A DNA stretch of 38,813 bases from an uncultured Bacilli bacterium (GTDB lineage: Bacteria > Bacillota_I > Bacilli_A > RF39 > UBA660), in the NCBI GenBank assembly GCA_949280095.1, contig CASDHD010000001.1, forward strand, positions 1 through 38,813. Reading direction: 5' to 3'. Positions 1 to 7,235 of this stretch are shown piece by piece; the stretch's first letter is position 1, and each line of letters starts with the position of its first letter. Both the position numbers and the translations under genes were made by a program. Under the pieces are notes generated by a model. It searched no databases. It was not told the DNA's origin and saw nothing but the letters and a program-made list of their open reading frames with translations.

Positions 1-2
1 GA

Positions 3-263
3 TTAGCAGCATTAGCCTTATTAGCGGTTGCAGCAACAGCACCAAGAGTTATGTCACCCGTAACTGGTGCTATAGCAAATACTTTCCCAACACCAAATAA
101 TATAGGCAGTAGTTGGTTTGGGTCACAGAGTATAGCATCGAGTGTGACAGGAAAATATCAAAAGAAATTAATTACAAATAATATAGCATCATCTGTAGCA
201 ACATCTATAGCTTCAAATCCTCTAAAACCATTAAATGTTGGAGATCCTGTTGGCAATTGGTAA
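3..263 (+). CDS. 3' end of an Ala/Ser-rich protein, possible polymorphic-toxin tip (partial)
   Basis: The reading frame is open from the window edge to a TAA at 261-263, so this is the C-terminal 86 residues of a gene that starts outside the window. The visible part begins with a hydrophobic Ala/Leu/Val stretch and continues with Ser/Ala/Asn-rich sequence containing the pattern GKYQKKLITNNIASSVA. A related pattern (GNYQKKITANAVASS) recurs at 686-730 in the remnant further downstream. After the stop the same frame stays open for 21 more codons (264-326), carrying a second PLKPL motif, so the stop may be recent. A small membrane protein follows at 363. Tail plus small membrane protein, occurring twice, resembles toxin tip plus immunity gene, but no toxin domain is recognised. 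The function is unknown. Confidence 0.55.
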   Translation, partial: LAALALLAVAATAPRVMSPVTGAIANTFPTPNNIGSSWFGSQSIASSVTGKYQKKLITNNIASSVATSIASNPLKPLNVGDPVGNW

Positions 264-362
264 GCCGCGCCATTAAAACCATTACTCGAAAAAAACAAAA
301 GTAAAATCCCAGGTTTAACGAGACGATAGAAATAAATAGTATAAAAATGAGGAGATAATATT

Positions 363-653
363 ATGAAAAATAAGATTCCTAGTAAAAAAATAGATATTAA
401 GATGACAAAAGAAGAAAAAAGAAAAATATTTTTTATCAATTTATTAACAATTGCTTCAGTTTTTATTATAATATTAGCATTTTACTTTTCTTACAAATCT
501 GATATGTTAAATGCAAAAGAATATACTTTATATGATTATTTGGGAATAGGACTATTTCTTTTAGGCGGAATTTTCGGCGTGATAATATATGCTTTAATGA
601 ACTCTATAGAAAATATAAAAGAAAAAATGGATAATGCTAAAAAATTTAAATAG
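363..653 (+). CDS. Small two-helix membrane protein, immunity-like
   Basis: This 96-residue protein starts at an ATG preceded by GAGGAG at about 350-355. It has a Lys-rich N-terminal tail of about 25 residues, a first membrane helix (about 27-47), a short polar loop, a second helix (about 60-80) and a charged Lys-rich C-terminal tail. Both ends should face the cytoplasm. The product at 939-1190 has the same plan and similar spacing of helices, so the two are probably paralogues. Each follows the 3' end of an Ala/Ser/Gly-rich gene. Small multi-helix membrane proteins in that position are often immunity proteins against membrane-acting toxins. That role is an inference from position and topology; no family was recognised. 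Confidence 0.6.
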   Translation: MKNKIPSKKIDIKMTKEEKRKIFFINLLTIASVFIIILAFYFSYKSDMLNAKEYTLYDYLGIGLFLLGGIFGVIIYALMNSIENIKEKMDNAKKFK

Positions 654-670
654 TGTTATATAAATTTTTA

Positions 671-909
671 TGTAGGAGATTATTTGGAAATTATCAAAAA
701 AAGATAACTGCAAATGCAGTAGCATCAAGCCTTGCTTCAAGCGCTATGTCAATGGTAGTAAATACAGCGAAAGCAATTGTAGTGGAATAAAAAAATACGT
801 AAATAATTCATTGAATTCATTTACAGGCTTTCTATCCTCAGCTTTAGGGTTTGGTGGAGGCTGGTCAGCAGGCGTTCTATCTGGAAAAGGCGGCGGTCGA
901 GGTTTTTAA
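671..909 (+). pseudogene. Decayed toxin-tip-like gene fragment in two frames
   Basis: Two coding-like pieces lie in different frames. Frame one runs to a TAA at 788-790 and contains GNYQKKITANAVASS, resembling the tail of the partial gene at 3-263. The second frame runs to a TAA at 907-909 and encodes a Gly-rich end (SALGFGGGW, then SGKGGG). Neither piece has a credible start codon with a ribosome binding site. The shared motif and the following small membrane protein suggest a duplicated and degraded tail plus immunity cassette. Confidence 0.45.
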
Positions 910-938
910 TAAAAATTTTTAACATAGGGGGTATAATT

Positions 939-1190
939 ATGGCACAAAAAATAAGTAAGAAAAAGATAGAACAGAGAAAAATACTTATATTAAAATGTCT
1001 TATTGTATTAATTGGACTAGTTCTTTTAATTGAAATAGGTTTTGCGATTCAAGCCGAGTTTATTGATAGAAATAATATTGAAAAATATGACAAATATGGT
1101 TGGATTTTATCTATTATTAGTTGTATTTTAATATTTATTTATTTTGCAATAGGGCATTCCATTAAAAATTTAAAAAAGAAACTAAAATGA
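939..1190 (+). CDS. Small two-helix membrane protein, paralogue of the one at 363
   Basis: This 83-residue protein starts at an ATG eight bases after AGGGGG (925-930). It has a basic N-terminus (MAQKISKKKIEQRK), a first helix at about 15-37, a polar loop with IEKYDKYG, a second helix at about 53-72 and a basic C-terminal tail. Size, topology and charge pattern match the protein at 363-653. It follows a Gly-rich gene tail, which fits the immunity-like reading given there. Its stop codon lies inside the loop of a 12-bp terminator hairpin, so it is the last gene of its transcript. No enzymatic or DNA-binding motif is visible. Confidence 0.6.
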   Translation: MAQKISKKKIEQRKILILKCLIVLIGLVLLIEIGFAIQAEFIDRNNIEKYDKYGWILSIISCILIFIYFAIGHSIKNLKKKLK

Positions 1191-1215
1191 ACAAAAAGTT
1201 TCTTTTTTCGTTTTT
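1172..1215 (+). terminator. Rho-independent terminator overlapping the stop of the small membrane gene
   Basis: A perfect 12-bp stem pairs 1172-1183 (AAAAAAGAAACT) with 1197-1208 (AGTTTCTTTTTT). The 3' arm itself provides a T tract, followed by more T. The stop codon of the gene at 939 sits in the loop. Confidence 0.8.
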
Positions 1216-1268
1216 ATGACAAATATTCCGACATAGTATTTGAAGAAACATATTTAATAATGCTAAAA

Positions 1269-1313
1269 TTCAAGGTTCAATTGCGCGGAATGTGGGTGCA
1301 ATTGAACCTTGAA
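1269..1313 (-). terminator. Long perfect inverted repeat, likely terminator of the minus-strand regulator operon
   Basis: A 16-bp perfect inverted repeat pairs 1269-1284 with 1298-1313 around a 13-base loop. It lies about 20 bp past the stop of the minus-strand gene at 1334-2428. Read on the minus strand the stem is followed by a short TTTT run, weak for a terminator. The stem is GC-richer than its surroundings and carries CAAGGTTCAATTGC. Confidence 0.55.
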
Positions 1314-1333
1314 ATATTCTATCAAAAAGTTTT

Positions 1334-2428
1334 TTAATTAAAATAATATACTAAATACTTATTTATAAAATAGTCGTACTTTTTTTGATGGTTCTTACAT
1401 TTAGAAATATTACAATTTATAGTAGTATCTAATAGTTCAGAATTTTCAACTATTTTATTATCCCTGTACTTTTGATAGACAATCGTATTAAATTTAACAT
1501 TATAAATCCATCTTTCTACATTATCGTTATTTTTTTCGTGTTCAAAAAATATGTTTAAATTTGAATCATATAACAAAAGAATATTATTTTTTTCTAAAGT
1601 GTATTGATTTTCGTTATTGAGTTGAAACTCTTCTTTTATTCTTTCTGGTATATTAGAAGATAGTTTTTTTGATTCAGTATCTTCTATAATTTTGTCATAT
1701 TTTTTAAAGATTAATGAATTATTTGAATATAATTCTAAAGATTGTAGTTTTATTGTTTCTAATTGATCATTTTTATAAATGTCTATGTATAAATTATTTA
1801 CTAAATCGTTTATATTTTTGTAGTGAAAATATTCTTCGTAGCCATTAAATTCGGATATTAGAATATTAGAATCGGATGTTTTGCATAAAACATTTTTGTT
1901 ATCGTTTTTTAAATAGTAAAGTTCTATGTAATCAAAATCTTTATTATTAAACGATGATATAGGGTTTAGTTTTATATAGGCTTGTTCATTAGAAAATACT
2001 CCAATAATGTTTGTAATAAAATAATTTTCATTTTCGCCTGAAAATTTAAATACTCTTAATTTGTTATAAGTTGAAACAAAATAATAACTTAAAAATAGGA
2101 ATAATAATATAAATATGATAATTCCAAAGATAATAGATAAAATCACTCTTTTTTTGTCTTTATCTTTTAATGCATCTATCATAATATTATCAATCATATT
2201 TTTGTTAGTAGTATTGATCCTTTCTCCTGCAATCAATTCATTTAAAGTAATGGAAAACAATTCGCTAAGTTTAATCAAAGAATCATAATCAGGCATACAC
2301 TTTCCGCGTTCCCATTTGCTTACAGCTTGTCTAGTTACATAAAGTGTATCTCCTAATTTTTCTTGTGTAAGATTTATTTTTTGTCTTTCTTTACTGATTA
2401 AATTTCCAACTTTTCTATAATCTAACAT
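1334..2428 (-). CDS. Membrane-anchored XRE-family regulator with extracytoplasmic domain
   Basis: This 364-residue protein opens with a helix-turn-helix of the XRE/Cro type (about 5-62; note LTQEKLGDTLYVTRQAVSKW, then RGKCMPDYDSL). This form is common in Bacillota. A linker is followed by one strong membrane helix (about 94-117), and the remaining 245 residues should lie outside the cell. That part is rich in Asn, Lys, Tyr and aromatic beta-type sequence, and no known domain was recognised. The layout (cytoplasmic HTH, one helix, external domain) suggests a one-component membrane sensor-regulator. The gene overlaps the upstream XRE gene by 14 bp, so the two are co-transcribed. Its target genes are not known; the neighbouring divergent gene at 3029 is a candidate. 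Confidence 0.75.
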   Translation of the reverse strand: MLDYRKVGNLISKERQKINLTQEKLGDTLYVTRQAVSKWERGKCMPDYDSLIKLSELFSITLNELIAGERINTTNKNMIDNIMIDALKDKDKKRVILSIIFGIIIFILLFLFLSYYFVSTYNKLRVFKFSGENENYFITNIIGVFSNEQAYIKLNPISSFNNKDFDYIELYYLKNDNKNVLCKTSDSNILISEFNGYEEYFHYKNINDLVNNLYIDIYKNDQLETIKLQSLELYSNNSLIFKKYDKIIEDTESKKLSSNIPERIKEEFQLNNENQYTLEKNNILLLYDSNLNIFFEHEKNNDNVERWIYNVKFNTIVYQKYRDNKIVENSELLDTTINCNISKCKNHQKKYDYFINKYLVYYFN

Positions 2429-2876
2429 AATTACGCACCTCTAATATTTCTTTTTTTAGCAAATAATCTGCTGAAACGTTATATTTTTTACAAATATCAA
2501 GAAGAAATGATGTTTGGATAATATTGAGTCCGTTTTCATAGTCAGATATAACGGATTGAGTAGTATTGATTGATTCAGCAAATTCTAATTGTGTTAAATG
2601 ATGAGACAATCTTAGTTTTTTGATTTTTCTTCCTAAGCTATAATTGTCATATTCGATTGTATAAGTAGATTTTTTCTTCTTATTATTTAAAGACAATGCA
2701 TAATCTAATGATAGTTTTGTTAAATTGCAAAAGTCTACTAAGTGCTTTAATGGAATAATTTTTTCACTTGTTTCCCATCTGGCATAGTTCGACTTTGAAA
2801 CATTTAAAAGCTCTGCCATATTTCTTTGACTTAAATTTAATGATCTTCTTATTGAAATTAGTCTTTCATAATTCAC
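2415..2876 (-). CDS. Cytoplasmic XRE regulator with two helix-turn-helix domains
   Basis: I start this at the GTG whose first codon is complementary to 2874-2876 because GGTGG lies five bases upstream and the product then begins just before the first HTH. A longer frame from a GTG at 2933 is also open. The product of about 153 residues holds two XRE-type HTH domains. The first contains LNLSQRNMAELLNVSKSNYA and the second contains LTQLEFAESINTTQSVISDY. They are separated by a Lys-rich linker. There is no membrane segment. The gene comes first in a two-gene minus-strand operon with the membrane-anchored regulator. The tandem domains suggest binding to paired or extended sites. No ligand domain is visible. 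Confidence 0.7.
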   Translation of the reverse strand: MNYERLISIRRSLNLSQRNMAELLNVSKSNYARWETSEKIIPLKHLVDFCNLTKLSLDYALSLNNKKKKSTYTIEYDNYSLGRKIKKLRLSHHLTQLEFAESINTTQSVISDYENGLNIIQTSFLLDICKKYNVSADYLLKKEILEVRNYVRL

Positions 2877-2992
2877 ATCTACCACCAAGAATATTTTCTC
2901 AAAGAAATGTTTATTAGTAATACTTTGCCCCACAAATGCGATATTAGAAAAATTTTTTAAGTTTAGAAAAAAGTGCTTTTTTTTTGGTTTTG

Positions 2993-3001
2993 TGTTATAA
3001 T
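2993..3001 (+). promoter_or_regulatory. Extended -10 promoter for the gene at 3029
   Basis: TGT-TATAAT at 2993-3001 is a perfect extended -10 element. No good -35 hexamer is present at the usual distance. Transcription would start about 20 bases before the ATG at 3029. Confidence 0.65.
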
Positions 3002-3028
3002 ACCGGAATAGGAAAGAGGGGGATTCTT

Positions 3029-4057
3029 ATGCCTAAAAAAGAAATTGATAAAAAAGAAGAAGAAAATATCAAAAAAGATGTAGTAAATTCTATTAAAGAG
3101 AAGGTATTAACAGAAGTTAATAAAGAAATTAAAATTTCGATTGTAGAAAATACGAAAAAATATAAAGAAGACTTAAAAGAGGAATTACTTGAGGATGTAA
3201 ATAACGAAGTTGCTGATCTTCTAAAAAAAGAAGAAAAGCGTATGTTAAAAGGAAAAAATGCTGCTATTTTTAAAAGAGATGTTATTATTTTATTATTCTT
3301 TGGTTTAATTTTATATTTTGGTTATTGTTTATATGATGTAAAATATTTTGATTTTATGAAATCAGAATGTGAACGAAATGGAAATTGTTATAGTTATGAA
3401 AATAATAATGGAAATAATAGTGATAATAATGAACAAGAGCCAGCTATTGTAAAAGATAAGGATTGGTATATAGAACATTATGGTTATTTACTTGATCAAA
3501 TAAAAATTTCTTTAAATGCTGATAATGTAAGTGCTTATTATTTGTATAGCACTGATCGTAAAGTAAGTGAAATAAAATCTTCTATGCTTTTAAATATTGC
3601 CTATAGTAGTTTAAGTTCAAAACAAATTAAAACAAATTCTGTAAGTATTACTGTAGAAGGAGAAGATTTGAAGAATACTTTTGAAAAATTATTTGGTTCT
3701 TTAGTTAATTATAAACCTTCTTCCTTTACTTATAATTGTTTGAATTTTAAATATAGCGAAGATAAAGATCGTTATACTGCAGATAATAATAAGTGTCCTG
3801 CTTCTAATAACAAAATTGTGGAAGAAATCGATGATATGTATGAAGAAGGCGATGTGATTTATATTATTACAAATGCTGCTATTTATAATGAAAGTGAAAG
3901 TAGTTTTTATACATTTGATAATTTGTATGAACCAGAGGTAACAGGGGTAACAGAAAGTGATTTTTCTTCAAATGCTAGAAAGATGAATCGCTATCAATAT
4001 CAATTTAAAAAGAGTGATGAGAATTATTATTTAGATTCAATTATAAAATTAAAGTAA
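3029..4057 (+). CDS. Single-pass membrane protein with N-terminal coiled coil, unknown function
   Basis: The ATG at 3029 is chosen because AAAGAGGGGG lies just upstream; an upstream in-frame start would precede this site. The 342-residue product has a highly charged Lys/Glu N-terminal region (about 1-80) that looks helical and coiled-coil-forming, one membrane helix at about 85-105, then an external part. That part begins with a Cys-containing segment (SECERNGNCYSY), passes through an Asn-rich linker and ends in a mixed alpha/beta region of about 200 residues with two further Cys. The topology is inside N-terminus, outside C-terminus. I do not recognise the family. It is divergent from the XRE regulator pair and could be under their control. 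Confidence 0.7.
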   Translation: MPKKEIDKKEEENIKKDVVNSIKEKVLTEVNKEIKISIVENTKKYKEDLKEELLEDVNNEVADLLKKEEKRMLKGKNAAIFKRDVIILLFFGLILYFGYCLYDVKYFDFMKSECERNGNCYSYENNNGNNSDNNEQEPAIVKDKDWYIEHYGYLLDQIKISLNADNVSAYYLYSTDRKVSEIKSSMLLNIAYSSLSSKQIKTNSVSITVEGEDLKNTFEKLFGSLVNYKPSSFTYNCLNFKYSEDKDRYTADNNKCPASNNKIVEEIDDMYEEGDVIYIITNAAIYNESESSFYTFDNLYEPEVTGVTESDFSSNARKMNRYQYQFKKSDENYYLDSIIKLK

Positions 4058-4064
4058 TATACAA

Positions 4065-4087
4065 AAAACTTTAGTTTTATTTTTTAC
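4065..4087 (+). terminator. Weak terminator-like hairpin after the membrane protein gene
   Basis: AAAAC (4065-4069) pairs with GTTTT (4074-4078) around a four-base loop and is followed by ATTTTTT. The stem is short, so this is a tentative call. Confidence 0.4.
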
Positions 4088-4133
4088 ATATTGAAAGTAT
4101 ATTGATTTTATAATATTGAAGGAGTTTGTCATT

Positions 4134-4251
4134 ATGAGTGTAAAGGAAAGTATAGAGATTGTAACCTTCGATTAGAAAAAATGTTTTAGAAACATATACT
4201 TCATGTAGCTAAGAATATGGATGCAGCTTATGAAATAATATTTGGTAATTA
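4134..4251 (+). pseudogene. Remnant of a short gene, stop-interrupted
   Basis: A good ribosome binding site (GAAGGAG) precedes an ATG at 4134, but the frame stops after 13 codons at 4173-4175. Shortly downstream another frame reads a coding-like stretch ending VAKNMDAAYEIIFGN and a TAA, itself broken by an in-frame stop. This looks like a decayed small gene. The family is not recognised. Confidence 0.35.
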
Positions 4252-4278
4252 ATTCTTGCTTGTTTATCTAAAGATTTG

Positions 4279-4287
4279 TGCTATAAT
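4279..4287 (+). promoter_or_regulatory. Extended -10 promoter of the T-box leader
   Basis: TGC-TATAAT at 4279-4287 is an extended -10 element. A weak TTGTTT lies about 16 bp upstream. Transcription would start near 4294, ahead of the T-box structure. Confidence 0.65.
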
Positions 4288-4319
4288 GTGATTAATAAAA
4301 CGTTTGAAAGTATATTTTA

Positions 4320-4535
4320 AAGTAGATTGTATTACTTCTTAAAAAGAGATTGGGTATGATGCGCTGAGAGTATCCAAAGATAAGAATACGAGCGAATTTC
4401 ACTATACTTGAGTTTAAATCGTAATGCATGCGTTAAATCTAAACAGAGTGCTAGAATTCTTTTCTAGAATTTGGGTGGTACCGCGGAAAATTGTCTTTTT
4501 CGTCCCTTGCAATATATGTGAGGGATTTTTTATGG
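4320..4535 (+). promoter_or_regulatory. T-box riboswitch leader, probably tRNA-Phe specific
   Basis: The conserved T-box sequence GGGTGGTACCGCGG is at 4473-4486, in the usual place before the terminator. The terminator stem pairs 4503-4510 with 4518-4525 (TCCCT with AGGGA plus wobble pairs) and is followed by six T. Upstream is the expected stem I region, with GAGAGTA and an AGCGAA segment. A TTC triplet in the 4390s (within GAATTTCAC) is a plausible Phe specifier. T-box leaders bind uncharged tRNA and then favour the antiterminator, so downstream genes are induced on starvation for that amino acid. pheS and pheT lie in the same direction, but two other genes stand between (4653-6186). Confidence 0.85.
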
Positions 4536-4652
4536 TGTGATTGAGTTTTTTTGAATATAGTGAGTTTATAATTGTGAAAATTTGTTTTGTCTTTTAAAAT
4601 GGAATGGGGTAAAGGGTTAAATGAGTATGGTTGATTTAAAAAGAAAGGAAAA

Positions 4653-5105
4653 ATGAAAATGGAAAATAAAAATGAAATAATTTTGTTTGAAAATCAAAGG
4701 GTAAAATTAGAAGTAAATATGAAAGATGAGACAGTCTGGTTGAATCGAGAACAATTGGCACAATTGTTCGATAGAGATATTAAGACTATTGGTAAACATA
4801 TTCATAATATTTTAAATGAGGAATTAGATAGTTCAGTTGTCGCAAAATTTGCGACAACTGCTAGTGATGGTAAAACTTACCAAGTTGATTATTATAATTT
4901 AGATATGATTATTAGCGTTGGGTACCGTGTAAAATCACAAAATGGTGTTGTCTTTAGACGATGGGCTAATCAAATATTGAAAGACTATATGATTAAAGGA
5001 TATGCTGTTAATCACCAAAGACTAGCAATGCTTTCAAGAACAGTTACACTATTAGATATAGCGAATAGGAGCAATGAACGTATTACTGCAGATGAAGCAA
5101 TTTAG
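4653..5105 (+). pseudogene. Truncated RhuM-family gene
   Basis: The 150-residue product resembles the N-terminal part of the virulence-associated RhuM family: EIILFENQRVKLEV, then VWLNREQLAQLFDRD, IGKHIHNIL and NLDMIISVGYRVKSQNGVVF. Complete family members are roughly twice as long. Here the frame ends at a TAG at 5103-5105 shortly after NRSNERITADEAI, so the C-terminal half is missing. The start at 4653 follows AAAGGAA. RhuM genes are accessory genes often found near restriction, nuclease or mobile loci, and their biochemical role is unclear. The gene lies between a T-box leader and pheST, which suggests insertion followed by decay. It may still make a short protein. Confidence 0.7.
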
Positions 5106-5136
5106 TGATGAATTTTTTGGTATAGAAGGGGGTATT

Positions 5137-6186
5137 ATGAATAATTTGTTAGAAAAAACTAGTAAAAATGAAGATAAGTTATTAAATGAATTATATACAG
5201 AAATATCTTCTATTATTACTAAAAATAAAGAAAAGATGGTGTATCAAATTAATGATACATTGGTAAATACTTATTTTTTGATTGGAAAAGTGATAGTAGA
5301 GAATGACCAAAATGGGAATATACGTGCCGAATATGGCAAAGAGTTACTTAAGAAATTGTCTAAAAGATTAACAGAAAAATTTGGTAGTGGTTTTAGTATT
5401 TCAGGATTGTATAATATGAGACTTTTTTATACTAAGTATAAAAATTTCCAACCACTGGCTGGAAATTTGAGTTGGAGTCATTATTGTTATTTAATATATA
5501 TAGAAGATGATGATGAACGAGCGTTTTATGAAAAAGAATGTATTAATTCAAAATGGTCTAAAAGAGAGTTAAAACGGCAGATTGATTCTTCATTATTTCA
5601 ACGTTTATTACTTTCAAAAGGAAATACGAATAAGAAGAAAGTTTATGAATTAGCAAAACGAGGTCAAACTCTTCAAAATCCAATTGATATTTTAAGAGAA
5701 CCTTATGTTTTTGAATTTTTAGGAATTTCAGAAAATAAAAAAATATTAGAAAGTGATTTAGAAAAAAATTTAATCAATCATCTATCAAGTTTTTTAATGG
5801 AACTTGGTAAAGGATTTATGTATGTTGGTAATCAATCAAGAATTACTTTGGATAATAATACGCATTATTATGTAGATTTAGTATTTTATAATAAAATTCT
5901 TAGATCGTATGTATTAATTGATTTAAAGATAGATGATATGAAGCCAGAGTATGTAGGGCAAATGAATATGTATGTCAATTATTATAATAATGAAATTAGA
6001 GATGAATTTGATAATGAAACTATTGGTATTATTCTTTGTAAGGGAAAAAATGAAGTGACAATGGAATATGCCCTAGGAGGATTATCTAATCATGTATTTG
6101 CATCAACTTATACGTATTATATTCCAAATAAAGAACAACTCATTAATGAAGTAGAAAAAGTTTTATACGAGGAGGAAATAGAATGA
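5137..6186 (+). CDS. DUF1016 (YhcG-type) PDDEXK nuclease-like protein
   Basis: I start this at the ATG at 5137, which has GAAGGGGG upstream. The 349-residue product has the N-terminal DUF1016 winged-helix-like region (about 10-165; INDTLVNTYFLIGKVI, then SISGLYNMRLFYTKY and LSWSHYCYLI). The C-terminal PDDEXK nuclease-like domain (about 190-345) contains YVDLVFYNKILRSYVLIDLK and EYVGQMNMYVNYY, where the Asp and the D-x-K of the nuclease core are visible. Length and motif order are normal for the family, so it appears intact. Such proteins are accessory and are suspected to act on nucleic acids in defence or toxin-antitoxin settings. Its stop overlaps the pheS start (ATGA), so translation of pheS may be coupled to it. 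Confidence 0.85.
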   Translation: MNNLLEKTSKNEDKLLNELYTEISSIITKNKEKMVYQINDTLVNTYFLIGKVIVENDQNGNIRAEYGKELLKKLSKRLTEKFGSGFSISGLYNMRLFYTKYKNFQPLAGNLSWSHYCYLIYIEDDDERAFYEKECINSKWSKRELKRQIDSSLFQRLLLSKGNTNKKKVYELAKRGQTLQNPIDILREPYVFEFLGISENKKILESDLEKNLINHLSSFLMELGKGFMYVGNQSRITLDNNTHYYVDLVFYNKILRSYVLIDLKIDDMKPEYVGQMNMYVNYYNNEIRDEFDNETIGIILCKGKNEVTMEYALGGLSNHVFASTYTYYIPNKEQLINEVEKVLYEEEIE

Positions 6187-7235
6187 AAGAAAAAGTAGAA
6201 CAAATAAAAAGTGAAGCCTTAGAAAGTATTAGTAAGGCACAGAATTTAAAGGAAATGAATGAAATTAAGGTTACTTATTTAGGAAAAAAAGGACCAATAA
6301 GTGAACTAACAACGCACTTAAAAGAGTTGGATAATGAAGGAAAAAAAGAGTTTGGTAAAGTTTTGAATGAACTAAAAACGGAGATTAGTTCGAAAATAGA
6401 AGAGAAAATCAAATATTATGAAGAGGCAGAAATTAGAGAAAAACTAGAAAAAGAACAAATTGATATTACTCTACCTGGAACGAAGATCCCTGTTGGGTCT
6501 CCTAATATTTTAGAAAAGATTATTGAAGAAGTAGAAAGTGTCTTTATGTCTATGGGTTATGATGTTGTCGATGGACCAGAGGTAGAAGAAGATAAATTTA
6601 ACTTTGAACTTTTGAATATTCCAAAAGGACATCCAGCAAGAGACGCGCAAGATACGTTTTATTTGAAAGAGGAAGAGATATTACTTCGTAGTCAAACTTC
6701 TCCAGTGCAAGCAAGAACGATGTTGAGTGCTGGTGGTGATACTCCAATTCGTATGATTTGTCCTGGTAAGACTTATAGAAGGGATGACGATGATGCTACT
6801 CATTCTCATCAATTTATGCAAATAGAGGGCTTGTTAGTTGACAAAGAAGTCAGTCTATCAGATTTAAAAGGAACGATGGATGTCGTATTTAAAAAGTTGT
6901 TTGGGGAGTCTTGCGAGACAAGATTTAGACCAAGTTATTATCAATTTACAGAACCATCTGTTGAAACGGATATTTCTTGCTTTGTTTGTAAAGGAAAAGG
7001 TTGTAGTTTGTGTAAAAATTCTGGTTGGATTACAGTAAGTGGAGCAGGGATTGTTCACCCTAATGTGTTAAGAAACTGTGGTTATGATCCAAGTATATGG
7101 ACAGGATTTGCTTTTGGTTTTGGGGCAGAGCGACTTGCAATGCTTAAGTATGGTATCAACGATATTAGAACGTTTTACCAAACAGATTTACGTGAGTTAA
7201 GCGTGTTTGATAGAGAGGAGAAAGACAATGATTAG
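6183..7235 (+). CDS. pheS: Phenylalanyl-tRNA synthetase alpha subunit
   Basis: PheS is the catalytic subunit of the alpha2-beta2 enzyme that charges tRNA-Phe in the cytoplasm. The 350-residue length is typical. An N-terminal coiled-coil arm (about 1-85) precedes the class II synthetase core. Visible class II features include TYRRDDDDATHSHQFMQIEG (motif 2 region) and GFAFGFGAERLAMLKYG (motif 3). A four-Cys segment (CFVCKGKGCSLC, about 262-273) sits where many PheS proteins carry such Cys. The start codon overlaps the stop of the nuclease gene, with GAGGAGG upstream. The pheT start lies inside its last codons, so the pair is coupled. Induction by the T-box at 4320-4535 would require readthrough of two inserted genes. 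Confidence 0.97.
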   Translation: MKEKVEQIKSEALESISKAQNLKEMNEIKVTYLGKKGPISELTTHLKELDNEGKKEFGKVLNELKTEISSKIEEKIKYYEEAEIREKLEKEQIDITLPGTKIPVGSPNILEKIIEEVESVFMSMGYDVVDGPEVEEDKFNFELLNIPKGHPARDAQDTFYLKEEEILLRSQTSPVQARTMLSAGGDTPIRMICPGKTYRRDDDDATHSHQFMQIEGLLVDKEVSLSDLKGTMDVVFKKLFGESCETRFRPSYYQFTEPSVETDISCFVCKGKGCSLCKNSGWITVSGAGIVHPNVLRNCGYDPSIWTGFAFGFGAERLAMLKYGINDIRTFYQTDLRELSVFDREEKDND

